Source of the DNA: Nepenthes gracilis
Taxonomy: Eukaryota > Streptophyta > Magnoliopsida > Caryophyllales > Nepenthaceae
DNA length: 64,000 nt
Direction of reading: 5' to 3'
NCBI GenBank assembly: GCA_033239525.1
Contig: BSYO01000011.1
Location: 6,291,973-6,355,972 of the forward strand
Position numbers and translations under genes: made by a program. Under the pieces are notes generated by a model that did not search any database, was not told the origin of the DNA, and saw only the letters and a list, made by a program, of their open reading frames with translations. Shown here piece after piece: positions 33,984-45,121 of this stretch (position 1 is its first letter; every line of letters begins with the position of its first letter).

Positions 33984-34528
33984 TGATGGGTATAATATAA
34001 CCGGCTCTGCTCAAACCACCGTGACAGATGGTTGTCCCAAATAAAGAAAAATAACCACTTCCACGTTTAAAAAGAATCATCATCCAAACAGAGGAAAGGA
34101 GAGGAGAAAAGAAAAATGAAGGGGGGGAAACGGCTGAAAATTTCTAGAAAAGAAGATGAGAGATAATATATCTTAAGAAGGCCAACCCTCCATCATCCTA
34201 GGGGGTCAAGACAACGGGCAGAGAGCCCATCCAAACGACCTCCCTCTCCCTCCAAAAGATTCCCTTCATGTAACATCCCTTCAGAGTAAACCGTTCACCG
34301 GTTGAATACAACAAAACACTCCACCCACCAAATATACATCCTCAATTTATCTTTCTATATTCTTGGAAAAATTTCTGACTTAAGCGTCGGAGGGTTTACG
34401 GTAGGAACAATTCCCGCCGACCTCTAACGTCTCGTTTTTAGTTGTGTTGCTGAGGTTTTGCGATTTTTATCGGATCGACCAACAAGAAATTCGATTTGCC
34501 TGTCAGATCCGCATTTTCTCAAGCAACA
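33984..34528 (+). repeat. Left LTR of the 34-39 kb element
   Basis: 545 bp, TGATGGG...AAGCAACA. The pair shares the segment around AACAATTCCCGCCGACCTCT and TTTTTAGTTGTGTT. Confidence 0.8.
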
Positions 34529-35029
34529 TTAAATCTAGCGTAAAAGCGGCTAAAAGCCGGGTTTACCACTAAAAAGCATAAACAAAAGACCACTTAATGC
34601 TTCACTCTAGCAAGCATTTCGACCGAGATAAATTAGGCGACTTCCTAAACAAATGATGGCGTTACTCAAGTAGGAAATATGGGGGCTACTATCTTCGGCG
34701 ATTTCCCACTAAGGAGAAGCCATCGGACAGCTAGGCCAAAGCTTAGTGACGCTCTTGCCACACCTAATAGAATATCCTTAAAAGTGTACTTTTTTGAGAT
34801 CAATACTCACACATATTATACATCCAAAATACTCCAAGCTTTGTGTGCACGACATAGTCGTCACTCCTGGATGATTTTCACAGGTCTCCAACATAATCGC
34901 TCCATCCCACGGCCGGTTTGACTTTGGCCCATTTCCCTCCTTAAAAAAAGATTTTCCAAGGCCGGTTTGACTTAGTCTTTCTATTTCATAAAAAAAAAGA
35001 GAAGAAGGAGAAGGGAAGGGAAGGTGGAA

Positions 35030-35315
35030 CCAACACCACCATCTCCCAAGGAGACACCTCCTGCGAAGCCCACTCTATTTTTGCCTCCAATTTGTCTCCG
35101 GTTTGTAGCAATTTGAAGAAGGGAAAGAGATCATGATTAAGGAGCCACCGCCTTCGCCCACCACCGGAGGCAAAATCAACAAATCAAGGCAAGTAAATCC
35201 TTCCTTCTTTTTGAGGATACGGTGTTGTGCTTGCTTATTGGCAAATTTATCGATGTATTGTATGACGGAGAGAGGAAGAAAGCGGAGCTGGAGCGCGTAA
35301 GTTATCATCGCATCC
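35030..35315 (+). pseudogene. Possible captured host exon inside the element
   Basis: This stretch is less AT-rich and more gene-like than its surroundings. It contains an ATG at 35132 opening MIKEPPPSPTTGGK, and a later frame reading KFIDVLYDGERKKAELERV that ends at a good splice donor (GCGCGTAAGT, near 35297). I do not recognise a protein family. It may be a piece of a host gene carried by the element, or chance. Confidence 0.25.
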
Positions 35316-36889
35316 CCATTTCTATCACGCTACTGATGGGTCGAGACAACCCTTCACCAATGTTCATCATCATCGCCTCTCATCTGGTTCTTTAGGCTCA
35401 GCTCTCTGTTTTCTCAAATTCACAGGCCACTTTCCACTTAGCTTAAAAAATCGTCAGGTTTACTCCCGACCAATTTTTAACTTAGCGTCCCAAATCCACT
35501 CCTACTTCATGGCTTGATTTCTCTCTTACAAATGGCTCAAATCCTCAGCTCTCAAAATCGCCGAAATTTTCTCTTACGTGTTTTTTGAGTAGTAGTTTTG
35601 GAACTTCCTCTGATCCTAAAATTCGAATTCCCTCTCTAGCATCCAAACAAGTCAAGCCAACTTTGGAAGCATTCCGAAATTTGTTAAAAGTACTCGGATT
35701 TTTCTTCTCAAGAATAAAAGTACTTGGTTTTTCCTCCCACGGGTGATCCACTATGGTATTTTTCACAACTTTCCAGCGATTCATCCACCTCACTTCTAAA
35801 CCCTTTGCCTCAAAATCACGGGCGGTGAATGGAGTATCCAACGTGGAATTGTCAAAAAGTATGAGGCCTTAAATCAAGTGGGCTTCGTTGCGATCTTACT
35901 GGGCTATGCGTCGTTTTGGACGGTAATTTCAATTCAACTGATTTTTATCCTCTCTCGGATTTAGATCCGGAAGATTTTCTCACATTCAGCGGTCAAGGTC
36001 CATTTGGCAACCAAAATCTTAGGATGAGATGAAAATATTTCGGTATTTTTTCTAAATTTTAAGCATTCAAAGTGTATTTTCTTTGGTTTGATAACTTGCA
36101 AGCTCACTCCGCTGATTTTCACCGCTCCATCCCTCAAAGTTCACTCGAACAAGATCTCCAACTTTCCATCTCTCGGAAGGCCGGACACAGCAAGTTCTCT
36201 CGGATGTTTGTTTTCCTAGATGCACTCAAATTCGTTTTAGGATGAGATGATTTCTGGCCTTCCGAAGCTATCCGGCACTCCCGGCGTAGATGATCTTTGG
36301 CTCTTAGGCGGATTGAAAAACGACGTCTCGAAAAATTTTTCACTTAGATGTCTAGATGAATTTTTCACTTAGATGTCCGGTTACATCCTGAAATTTGCCC
36401 GGGTTTCCCTCTTACAAATGCCCGGTCTCAACTCTACTCCGACATTTAACGTGTTTTTTGGCGGTTTGGATGATCAAATGTCCAAATGGACGCTAGAAAC
36501 AATCAAATTGGCAACCCGATTTGACTAATCAAGAATCAAATTCATATTGGAATTCAATTCAACGTTCATTCGAAATTCATTACAAGCAAAATCAACGCTC
36601 CCGGGAGTAATCATCCAATCCGGAAGGCCGCCAACTCGATTTGGCTAACTGACTTCAATCGACTTCGAATTTCAGCGTAAATTTCCCTTAATTGGTACGA
36701 AAAACTCCGAAAATCTCTCCTAAATTAAGCACTCATCACAATGCGTTATCTCGGCCAATAAAGTTCACTCCAACATCACTTGGCAATGTTCACTCATATG
36801 GTTTGTCCACTCGAAGAACCAATCCGGACTTCAATCAACGTCAACTTTAGTCAACTCCGGATTTTCCTAGCAGCACGAAGCACTTCGAA

Positions 36890-37080
36890 AATCTCTCGCA
36901 AATTTCCAAATCAGCATTTGAAAGTGTCAAGACCGATTTCAATACAAATCGGCTAAGAAAAATCAGAGTTGGCATTTGAAGGTGTAAAAACCGATTTCAA
37001 TTCAAATTGGCTGAGGAAAATCAGAATCAGACTTCGAAGGTGTAAAACCCGATTTCAATTCAAATCGGGTATTTCCTATC
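36890..37080 (+). repeat. Short tandem repeat, about 3 units of 55-60 bp
   Basis: Three units share (C/A)GCATTTGAA(A/G)GTGT, ACCGATTTCAATACAAATCGGCT and AAAATCAGA. The wider region 36.0-37.66 kb contains many looser relatives of the words TCCACTCCGG and TCTCTCAC, consistent with a decayed repeat field. Confidence 0.7.
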
Positions 37081-38039
37081 ACAACTTTTCGGTCTGTATT
37101 GCCCTACCTGGCATTCCGGTCCAGAACTACTCCATCCAAAATCAAAGTCCACTCCGGATTTCTGTCTCACGTTTAGCCGGTTTAGATTCCACTCCGATAA
37201 TTCCTCTCTCATTCAGTTGCTAGGATTCGGTGATGACATATTATCTCTGTCGGTCAAGATTTATTTTGAGAATTCACCCTCTTGAGACATTCTCTGGCAG
37301 TAAAATCCAATTCGGTAATTTCTTCTCACAAGAAACCAGTTCCAAATCCAAACCGGCATCTTCTCTCACACAGTCGGCCCAAGTCCACTCCGGTGCGCCG
37401 GATAAAAACCTCCAAAACTCACCTCTAATCTGCTTAAGAGCTCTCATGCCAGATTATGTCACTCCCGGAGATCATCTCAATTCGGAAGATTACTCAGTTT
37501 GGATTCTTAGCCTACTCTGAAGGTGTTTTCACTCTGGAATTTCATCTAACTCCAGATTTTAGCCACTCCGGAGGTTTCATTTACCCCGGATTTGCCACAC
37601 ACCAAATTTTCCCTCCGGAAGATAATTCACACCGGATTTTTAGTTGATTTTATTCATTTATGAACTTCCACTTAGAAAATTGAACTCCAAGAGTTTTACT
37701 CCGGAATTCTCTTGAGGTCATATCGTGAGCAATACATCTTACCATGAGTAACCGAACCCAACACAACGGCCTTTGTAGACAATCTTCTAGCGGTTTTAAC
37801 TGCTTCGACTTGTACCGGTCTCAAGATATTACGCTGGAGTTTCACCCTTCAACTCCCACGTAATTGAGGTCATCCAGCATTCGCAGAAAAAGGCTTGGAT
37901 TGATAATCTCGTAGCCCAAGCGGCCACTAATGACAAGACATGACGGTGATTAGGAAATTAATTCAGTCATTAAATACTGATGAAAGCCAAGAGTATGGTC
38001 CATATTGCACCAAGAAGATCACTGGTCTAATTTGAATAC

Positions 38040-38400
38040 AGCGGCCTAAAAATTTGAATTCTAAATCTCGATTACATCATAGAGCGGCGAAAAAAAAGGT
38101 CTAAAAAACCTCGGTCATCGAGCGGCCCGAATTCTAAACCTCGATTACATCAGGGCGGAGGAGGTCGAATTCTAAACCTGGCAAAAAGGTCAAATTCTAA
38201 ACCTCGGTTACATCATCGAGCGGCCCAAAGAGATCGAATTCTAAACCTCGGTCGCCCAAATTCGAATTCTAAACCTCGGTTATATCACCGAGCGGCCCAA
38301 AGGAGGTCGAATTCTAAACCTTGATTACATTACCGAGCGGCCCAAAAGAGGTCGAATTCTAAACCTTAGTTACATCATTGAGCGGCTCAAAAGAAGCCGG
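38040..38400 (+). repeat. Tandem array of GAATTCTAAACCTCG units before the right LTR
   Basis: About eight units, typically 55-62 bp but some shortened, with cores GAATTCTAAACCTCG, TTACATCA and CGAGCGGCCCAAA(A)GAGGTC. It ends about 115 bp before the right LTR. Tandem arrays just upstream of the 3' LTR are a known feature of Tat/Ogre-type elements and a source of satellite DNA. Confidence 0.88.
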
Positions 38401-38514
38401 ATTTTAAAAATCAGATTTTCCAAAGATGGTAAGTCGACAAAGTCAAACAAACAACGTCCCATCAAAAATATGCCGGGAGTTGAAAAATTCAAACCACCCG
38501 GCATGGGGGGCTAG

Positions 38515-39110
38515 TGATGGGTACAGTATAATCGGCCCAGGAAAAAACTTTCAAACCAATTCGTTTTATCCAAGTGGTTGTCACGGGTAATTTTTGGCCG
38601 GTGGTTATTATAAAGAAAAATAACCACCTCCACATTTTAAAAAAATCCTCATCCAAACAGAGGAATGGGGAGGAGAAAAGAAAAAGGAAGGGGGGAAACA
38701 GCTGAAAACTTCCAGAAAAGAAGATGAGAGATAATGTATCTTTCCTCCATCATCCCAGGGGGTCAAGACAACGGGTAGAGAGCCCATCCAAATGACCTCC
38801 CTCTCCCTCCAAGAAGTGACATCCCTTCAGAGTAAACCGTTCACCTATTGAATACAATAAAACACTCCACCCACCAAATATACATCCTTAATTTATCTTT
38901 CTATATTTTTGAAAAGACTTTAGACTTGAGCATCGAAGGGTTTACGGTGGAAACAATTCCCGCCGACCTCTGACGTCTCATTTTTAGTTGTGTTACGCAG
39001 GATTCAAGTTTGAAGCTATGGAGGGCGGATTCCGCGTCAGATCGACCAGCAAAAAAATCCGATTTGCGGTCCCTGATTTGTATGATAACCCGAATTCTTG
39101 GCACGCAACA
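38515..39110 (+). repeat. Right LTR of the 34-39 kb element
   Basis: 596 bp, TGATGGG...ACGCAACA. Differs from the left copy by substitutions and a few indels. Confidence 0.8.
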
Positions 39111-39245
39111 CAAACCAAGTAATGAAAGATTGTGAAAAAATATGACATTTAGATCAAAAAAGAACAAACCAAACCACGTTCACTCTCGATGGTTGAAAGA
39201 TCATATAAGTTGATAAATAAGAGAAATCCTTTTGGACTCCACCCA

Positions 39246-39530
39246 CAAATAGCCTCTATCCATAGGAAAAATACTATAGAAAGACGATGCCTTTTGATGT
39301 TTTCTTGGTTTGTTGGGGTTATTGTATGGATTTAATGCCTAATATAATGGATTTATTATTAAACAAAAAATGCAAGAAAATTATTATGAAGAGCTATGGG
39401 AAGGACCATTCATTGTGTTAAAAATACTTTGTAAATGTGCTTACAAATTATGTACTTAAAATAAAAAGTTAGTCTCTCATATATATATTACCCTTCATTT
39501 TAAAAAATATTATCAATGTACAGGCCAACC
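39246..39530 (+). mobile_element. Ty3/gypsy integrase C-terminal remnant
   Basis: The plus strand from about 39384 reads YYEELWEGPFIVLKIL, then AYKL, a stop, and LHFKKYYQ. This matches the end of gypsy integrase (W-E-G-P-F/Y-I-V ... G-A-Y-K-L ... L-K-K-Y-Y). Upstream, 39246-39400 is repeated at 30905-31060. No integrase core is visible. Confidence 0.7.
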
Positions 39531-39599
39531 TAGGAATATAGAGATACGTTCTATACCTCGCTTTGAAATACTTGTAAGATGTAAATCAATTTTTATATT

Positions 39600-42240
39600 A
39601 TTAATAAAAATAATTTTAGTTTAATTCTTACAAATTTGCTTGCATGTGTGTTATTAATATGACCATCATTGACCATGAGTAAGACCATTAGTTTTAATAC
39701 CTTGCCTATTAAATACCTAAAAGTTTTGAGAGTTTGAGAACCAAATGTTTGATACTCTTTTAAAAGATCAATAATCTGTCTAGTTGAAGTCAATTAATAT
39801 TAAACTATTAACAGTCACCGGACTTATTAAATCTCATAAATACTATACATGCATAAGTGGTAATAAATGCTTCAATGGAATATACACGATCAGTCAAACG
39901 ATAAAAAATCCGAATCCTTCTTTATCAGTAATGATAGTTTAAGGACTTAATTGGTAATCAATTCAAGCATATCATGATCAAAGATTCATAGGCATATGCT
40001 CAGAGCTAAGTCCCCCATTAAATATCGATTTAAAGCAACCATAGATATGCGGACCTATAAATGCTAAAAGATATTCATTAAAGAACAATTTGCATTATCC
40101 TCAGACAAAGCTACGGCATAAATTTAGAAGATTAAGGGACTAAATTTGATAGGAATCCTATGACTAAATTAGAATTAAAAAGCTTGATTGATCTCCAAAT
40201 TTTTTGACTTTTAAAGCTAAAGTAGCTCTAATATTTCTTACATCTAAATAGCCAATAGGAAAATTAGGAACCACTAAAGAGGCTATCTTTCTACCAAATC
40301 GATGCTTTCATTAAATTGAGTATCAAGTAAATGCTCAATTTTTTCGGGTTAGATACTCTTTCTTAATGACTTCTCAACCCATGCTCACTTAGGTTCTAGT
40401 CCCTCTATAGCGCTCATAGCAACAAAAATGTGTTGATTAGCTTCAAGAACTTTTTTTTAAAAAAAGGCACTTTCCTTAATAATGGTAGCTTGGGTTATAT
40501 ACTATTCGACCACTTTTTTCTCAAAATAGATTGGCTGATCCTCAAATAATGATGTACTAAATTTAGTAACCACAGTTCTAAACTCCAGACCCCTAATAAC
40601 AATTGGATTAATATAAAATTAAGACAGGTGAACAATTTCTATATCTTAATTGTAAAGACTGCATCTTATCTAATTCATCAAGTTTCTAGACTGCAAAAAG
40701 AATGAGTTAGTTGAATGGAGACAAATAAGTAACTTGAAATTAAAAATTTAAAAGTCTATCTCTTGGATTGGAATACTCTATCTAAAAACAAAACCTAATA
40801 ATGATCCAATTGTATTCAGTTTTGGTAAGGATGAACGTATCCAATAAATGAGAGGCAAAGACCAATGAAATAAATGAATACTAGAACTTAGGGCTCCTTG
40901 TAAAGCCTCATAGCATGTGCAACTCATAGAGGAAGATACATAATGAATATTTGACTCTCGGGTAATATGGATATTATTCAAATCATTTTATGGTTCGGCT
41001 GAAATGGCTCGAGGGAAAGAAGTCCCTAACACTAATTCAATAGTGGAAGGAAAGCAGGACACAATTAGAATCCCATATTTACTTATGATAGAAGTATTAA
41101 CTATTGACACTTCTTTATATGAACTATGGTGCAAAGAGTCATAACCCTCATTTAGGTGAATTAATTGGGTTTTCCCTTCAAAATTTTAAAATAGGTGTCT
41201 CCTTCAAAGGCCTTATAGGAGTAGAGACAGGGGCTAAAGTTTATATATGTGCAGATTCTTCAACTCTCACCTCGGTCCTAACATTATTAACACAATTTTC
41301 AAAACCAACTTAAAAAATGTTATCATCCAAAAGAGAAAACTGGTTGGGATAAATATTGGGTTGATCAATACTCTTAGAAGGAGAACCTATCAAAATGCCA
41401 TTTCTCCTTTTCAATGGATGAGGAGACAAATCAGCCATGACATTACCTCTAAGAATAATATACTAATTTACTACATCTAAGACAATATGGGTTAGAAAAT
41501 TATTGGTTTTGTGCAACTCAACCACAAGTCCTTTCACTAGATCTAATCAAGATCTAGTGATAGTAGTCAATTTTAGGCACTAAATCAGGAAAATGTTGAG
41601 TTTGTATTACCTCAATTATTTGACAAAATATAATCATTAGAAACCTTAATGTAAAAGAATCAGTCCTTTTAATTCATTGCCAAATCAAATTTTTTTTTAC
41701 TTATTTTAAATATCTGTTTCTAAGTTAAAGATATTCAATCACTTTCTTGAATAAAATAGAAAATGATCTTTACCATGCAAACATCTAACTTAAGTTTTTG
41801 GTGCTGAAAAATATAAATGATGCTACTAAATATCTGATAGCATTGGGATGGAGTAGAGCGATAGGAATATCAAGCACCTCCATTATTTTAACAAATTTTC
41901 AGCAAATAGGAATTCGAAGATCATCTTTCAAGTGGGCTTCATAGTTTGTGATAAAATTATTGCTCAAAAAACAAGCTCTCTAGTCAGGATACAGAACAAC
42001 GAAAGGAATATAAGTTGGAGTATTAAATCGATCATAAATGTTAACAATATAAGATAGAGATAGGAAGGAAGCAATATTGCAGCATTTTCAAAGCATTTAG
42101 TGGAGCCATTAGAAATTGGAGGCAAGAAGATAATAAATTTTGAAGGTTAACACTTCACAGTAATGTTAAGAAGAATACGCAATTAGGGTTTAAATAGAAA
42201 GGAGAACATAAGAATTTGAAAGAGCAATTGATTTTTGAGA
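39600..42240 (-). mobile_element. Decayed antisense ORF region downstream of gypsy pol
   Basis: Several minus-strand stretches have protein-like content broken by stops. At about 41960-41800, a block reading EAHLKDDLRIPI, then MEVLDIPIALLHPNAIRYLV, resembles the plant-transposon-like protein encoded antisense in Tat-lineage elements (compare the antisense frame at 56842). Further blocks are read at 41440-41330, 41170-41000 and 40560-40200. It follows a plus-strand integrase end at 39.5 kb, the same arrangement as in the 49-59 kb element. Many stops and frame changes mean no product. Confidence 0.5.
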
Positions 42241-42654
42241 TGGTTCGCTTGAAATAGTAATACTAATCTAAATGACGTATTGATTTTTCAAAAATTATCA
42301 AATTAAGATACATCTCCTTCCTAATTTAAAATAAAAAAAAACTACATAATGATGATTAATGAAGAGATGATCTAAAAATGGAGTATTTTGAAAATTATCT
42401 GGTGTTGTATTAAATATGCTACTAATGAATTATTTTAATTACAAATATCATTATAACAATGACATCATATGATCAATTATTAAAATAAAACAATATAAAA
42501 GTCCAATTAGCTTCGGGACAAATTAGATAGGCTTTTATTATTTAAATTTTAATTTATTTAACTAAATGTCACAATTTATCAAACGGCCGAACAGTCATAA
42601 AGCCACATTGTCATATTTTTTTTAGAGATATTATTCAGTGAATTATTTGGTCTC

Positions 42655-44266
42655 AAGACTAAGAATTGAAAAAATTTACCATGCCAGGTTTCGTCCAACT
42701 TCTGCGAAGTATTCAAACCCTCTATTTTGAAGGGATAAAATAGAAAATATAAATCTAAAACTTAGTAAGTATTATCAAATATGTATATAAAATAATACAT
42801 ACATGCATACATATTTATATATATGTCAAGTGGAGGGTAAAGTCACATTATAAATCATAAATCAAATCATATTATCCTATTGAGACATACTTGTAATAAA
42901 TTGTGATCTAATACCACGTCATATAAGTTGTGATCAACTCCACACCCACACGAGACGCAAATCAAAATTCAAATCTATATCTCATAACAATTACGTTTTA
43001 AGCCAGCAACTCTAAACTCTTCAATCTTATTATCATTATTGACAATAATTTAGGTCTGTAACTTTCGACCATCTTATCATTATTATCAGTTACGGTTTAG
43101 ACCTGTAATTTTTGGCCATTTTATTATTATTATTAGCTATAATTTAAACCTACAACTCTCAGCCATCTTTTTATTATTATCGATTATAATTTAGACCTAT
43201 AACTCTCAACCATCTTTTTATCATTATCGGTTATAATTTAGGCCTTCAGCTCTTAGCCATCTTTTCATCGTTATCAACTATAGTTTAGGCTTGTAATTCT
43301 CAGCCATTTTTTTATCATTATAGATCAGATCACATATCGACCTATCAAGGCCCCGGACCACCATGGTCCCATAAAGTAGCGACCTCAACCCCTGATAGCA
43401 TACATGTGTACCGATGCACAACCTGATTCATGCCCTATTCTGAATAAATATACTGATATACAAACATATATAGACTTGATATTTTTTAAACTTTCATAAA
43501 AATAATAATTCTCTAAAATTATAAAACCTTAATAAAATTCTAAATCGACAGACAAATCATACATACATATATATAATAAACAGATAGGGTATATAAAAAT
43601 AACATGATGTGAGTAAAATTTCTAATAGTAGTGAAAATATATCATATGCTAAAATAAATCAAAGATAATGTTTATAAATATTTATCTTGACCTTATACTT
43701 AACAAATCTGATAAGAGCATGTTTCAAGCTACCTGAACTCCACCTTCTTTCACCCCTTCCTCACATGCTCTCTCTCTCTCCTCCCTTCTTTTTCTTTGCT
43801 TGTGCGCTCCTTTCTTTCCTCTATTCTTTTTCTTCACTTGTGTGCTTCTTTCTTTCTTCCTTTCCTTCTCCTCCAGTGCGCTATTGCTCTTTCATCTTCT
43901 TCTTCCTTGCTTTCTCTCTTCTCCTCCATTTCCGTCTCTTCTCCTCCTCCTCCTCCTTATTATTCTTCTTTTGTGCATCTGCTGCACGTTGCTCCCATCT
44001 CTCTCTTTTTCTTTAATTTATTTTCCTCCTACTTCTCTTGCACGCCTCTACCTTTTTTATTATTTTATTTTATTTACTTATTTATTTATTCTTCGTATTT
44101 TTATTTAACCGGCACTCAGGTGCCAATACCAATACACCCCAAGTGACAACTAATCAATCAGATTATTTCTAGAAATTTATAGTAAAAATTTAATTTCAAT
44201 ATATCCAAATTATTTAAAATAATAAGTAATACCAAAATGAATTTAATGCAAAATCCGGGTATTACA
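42655..44266 (-). mobile_element. LTR-like copy A (TGTAATACCCGG family)
   Basis: On the minus strand it begins TGTAATACCCGGATTTTG (44266), preceded by a purine run like a polypurine tract (TTTGGAGAGA). It contains a GA-rich leader (44000-43740), the tandem array at 43330-43020, and ends near 42655. It is collinear with copy B (for example the words around 43690 and 46075, and 42690 and 44790). The long pyrimidine-rich open frames on the plus strand (43687-44146) are composition artefacts. Confidence 0.6.
43020..43330 (-). repeat. Tandem repeat, about 6 units of 55-62 bp
   Basis: Units follow the pattern CCATCTTTTTATCATTATC, then GGTTATAATTTAGACCTGTAACTCTCAG. The reverse complement closely resembles the array at 1478-1770 (words TGATGGTCGAGTAGTTG and AAATGTAGCCAAT). 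Confidence 0.8.
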
Positions 44267-44749
44267 TCTCTCCAAAAAAACTAATGAAATAGAAAGAAAG
44301 AAAGTAGAAACTAGTCGGATGACTCCTAGTAGACTGATGACAGAAATCTAGATGTCTCATAGTAGATCATACTACACAAATGCCCACCCTACATTCGTTA
44401 CAAACCGGGACCAAGCAGGTCGATTAAATAATTAATTATAATTTCTACAATTTAAAATTTTTTAAAAAATTAACCAATTAATTCTAATCCCAAAATTCAA
44501 GTGTGACAAACCAAAATATACAACTCAGCAAAATTAAAATTCTCACAGGATCTCATCGAACAACCGTTCGAAAATATCAATATGACATGCTCTACAATCA
44601 TCATAAGGGAGGTAATAATTCGACCCAAAAATCATAATCAAGCATAACATAATTTTTAAACTATTCTCGAAATATAACAATAAACTCATATCCGGCCAAT
44701 TCCATAATTTAAATACATCAAATATCAATATAAACCATAATAAAATTAA

Positions 44750-45073
44750 AACTCACCAAATCGGACGAATATTTGACCAATCATGTCTTTACTCTTGTAC
44801 TACATCCGAACCTTTTACTCTGAAAGGACAAAACAGAAAAATGAGTCTAATGCCCAACAAGTATCATATTTAATCAAAAGGAGTCCAATAAATCAGAGAG
44901 ATGTCAATGGATAAAAATCCAATCAAATTTCAGAATAAATCCAAATCGTCGATAAGACAAATTCAATCGAAATGTAAGATCCAAGTTTCAAAATTCAATG
45001 GTAGTCTCGTACTCAAATCAAATATCCAAATCCAAACAATTGTCCAAATTTCAAAAATAGTCATCGTCGGAAC

Positions 45074-45121
<48 letters not shown>

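Larger units (their letters stand above)
33984..39110 (+). mobile_element. Tat-like gypsy element lacking gag and pol (LARD type)
   Basis: Direct repeats 33984-34528 and 38515-39110 both start TGATGGGTA and end GCAACA, and are alike over most of their length (for example GGGGGTCAAGACAACGGG and CCGCCGACCTCT). The polypurine region before the right repeat (GGCATGGGGGGCTAG) is almost the same as the one before the 3' LTR of the Tat element at 58 kb, which ties this element to that lineage. The 4-kb interior shows no gag, protease, reverse transcriptase or integrase. It holds degenerate repeats (36-37.7 kb) and two tandem arrays. The bases flanking the two LTRs (AAAAA and CAAAC) do not match, so the target-site duplication is lost or the LTRs come from different copies. 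Confidence 0.78.

Noticed and set aside
38040..38400. CRISPR-like regular repeat
   Set aside because: Units are directly tandem without unique spacers, in plant nuclear DNA within an LTR element.
43687..44146. Long overlapping plus-strand open frames rich in Ser, Leu, Phe
   Set aside because: They come from a pyrimidine-rich tract (the reverse of a GA-rich LTR leader), are open in all three frames and show no domain.
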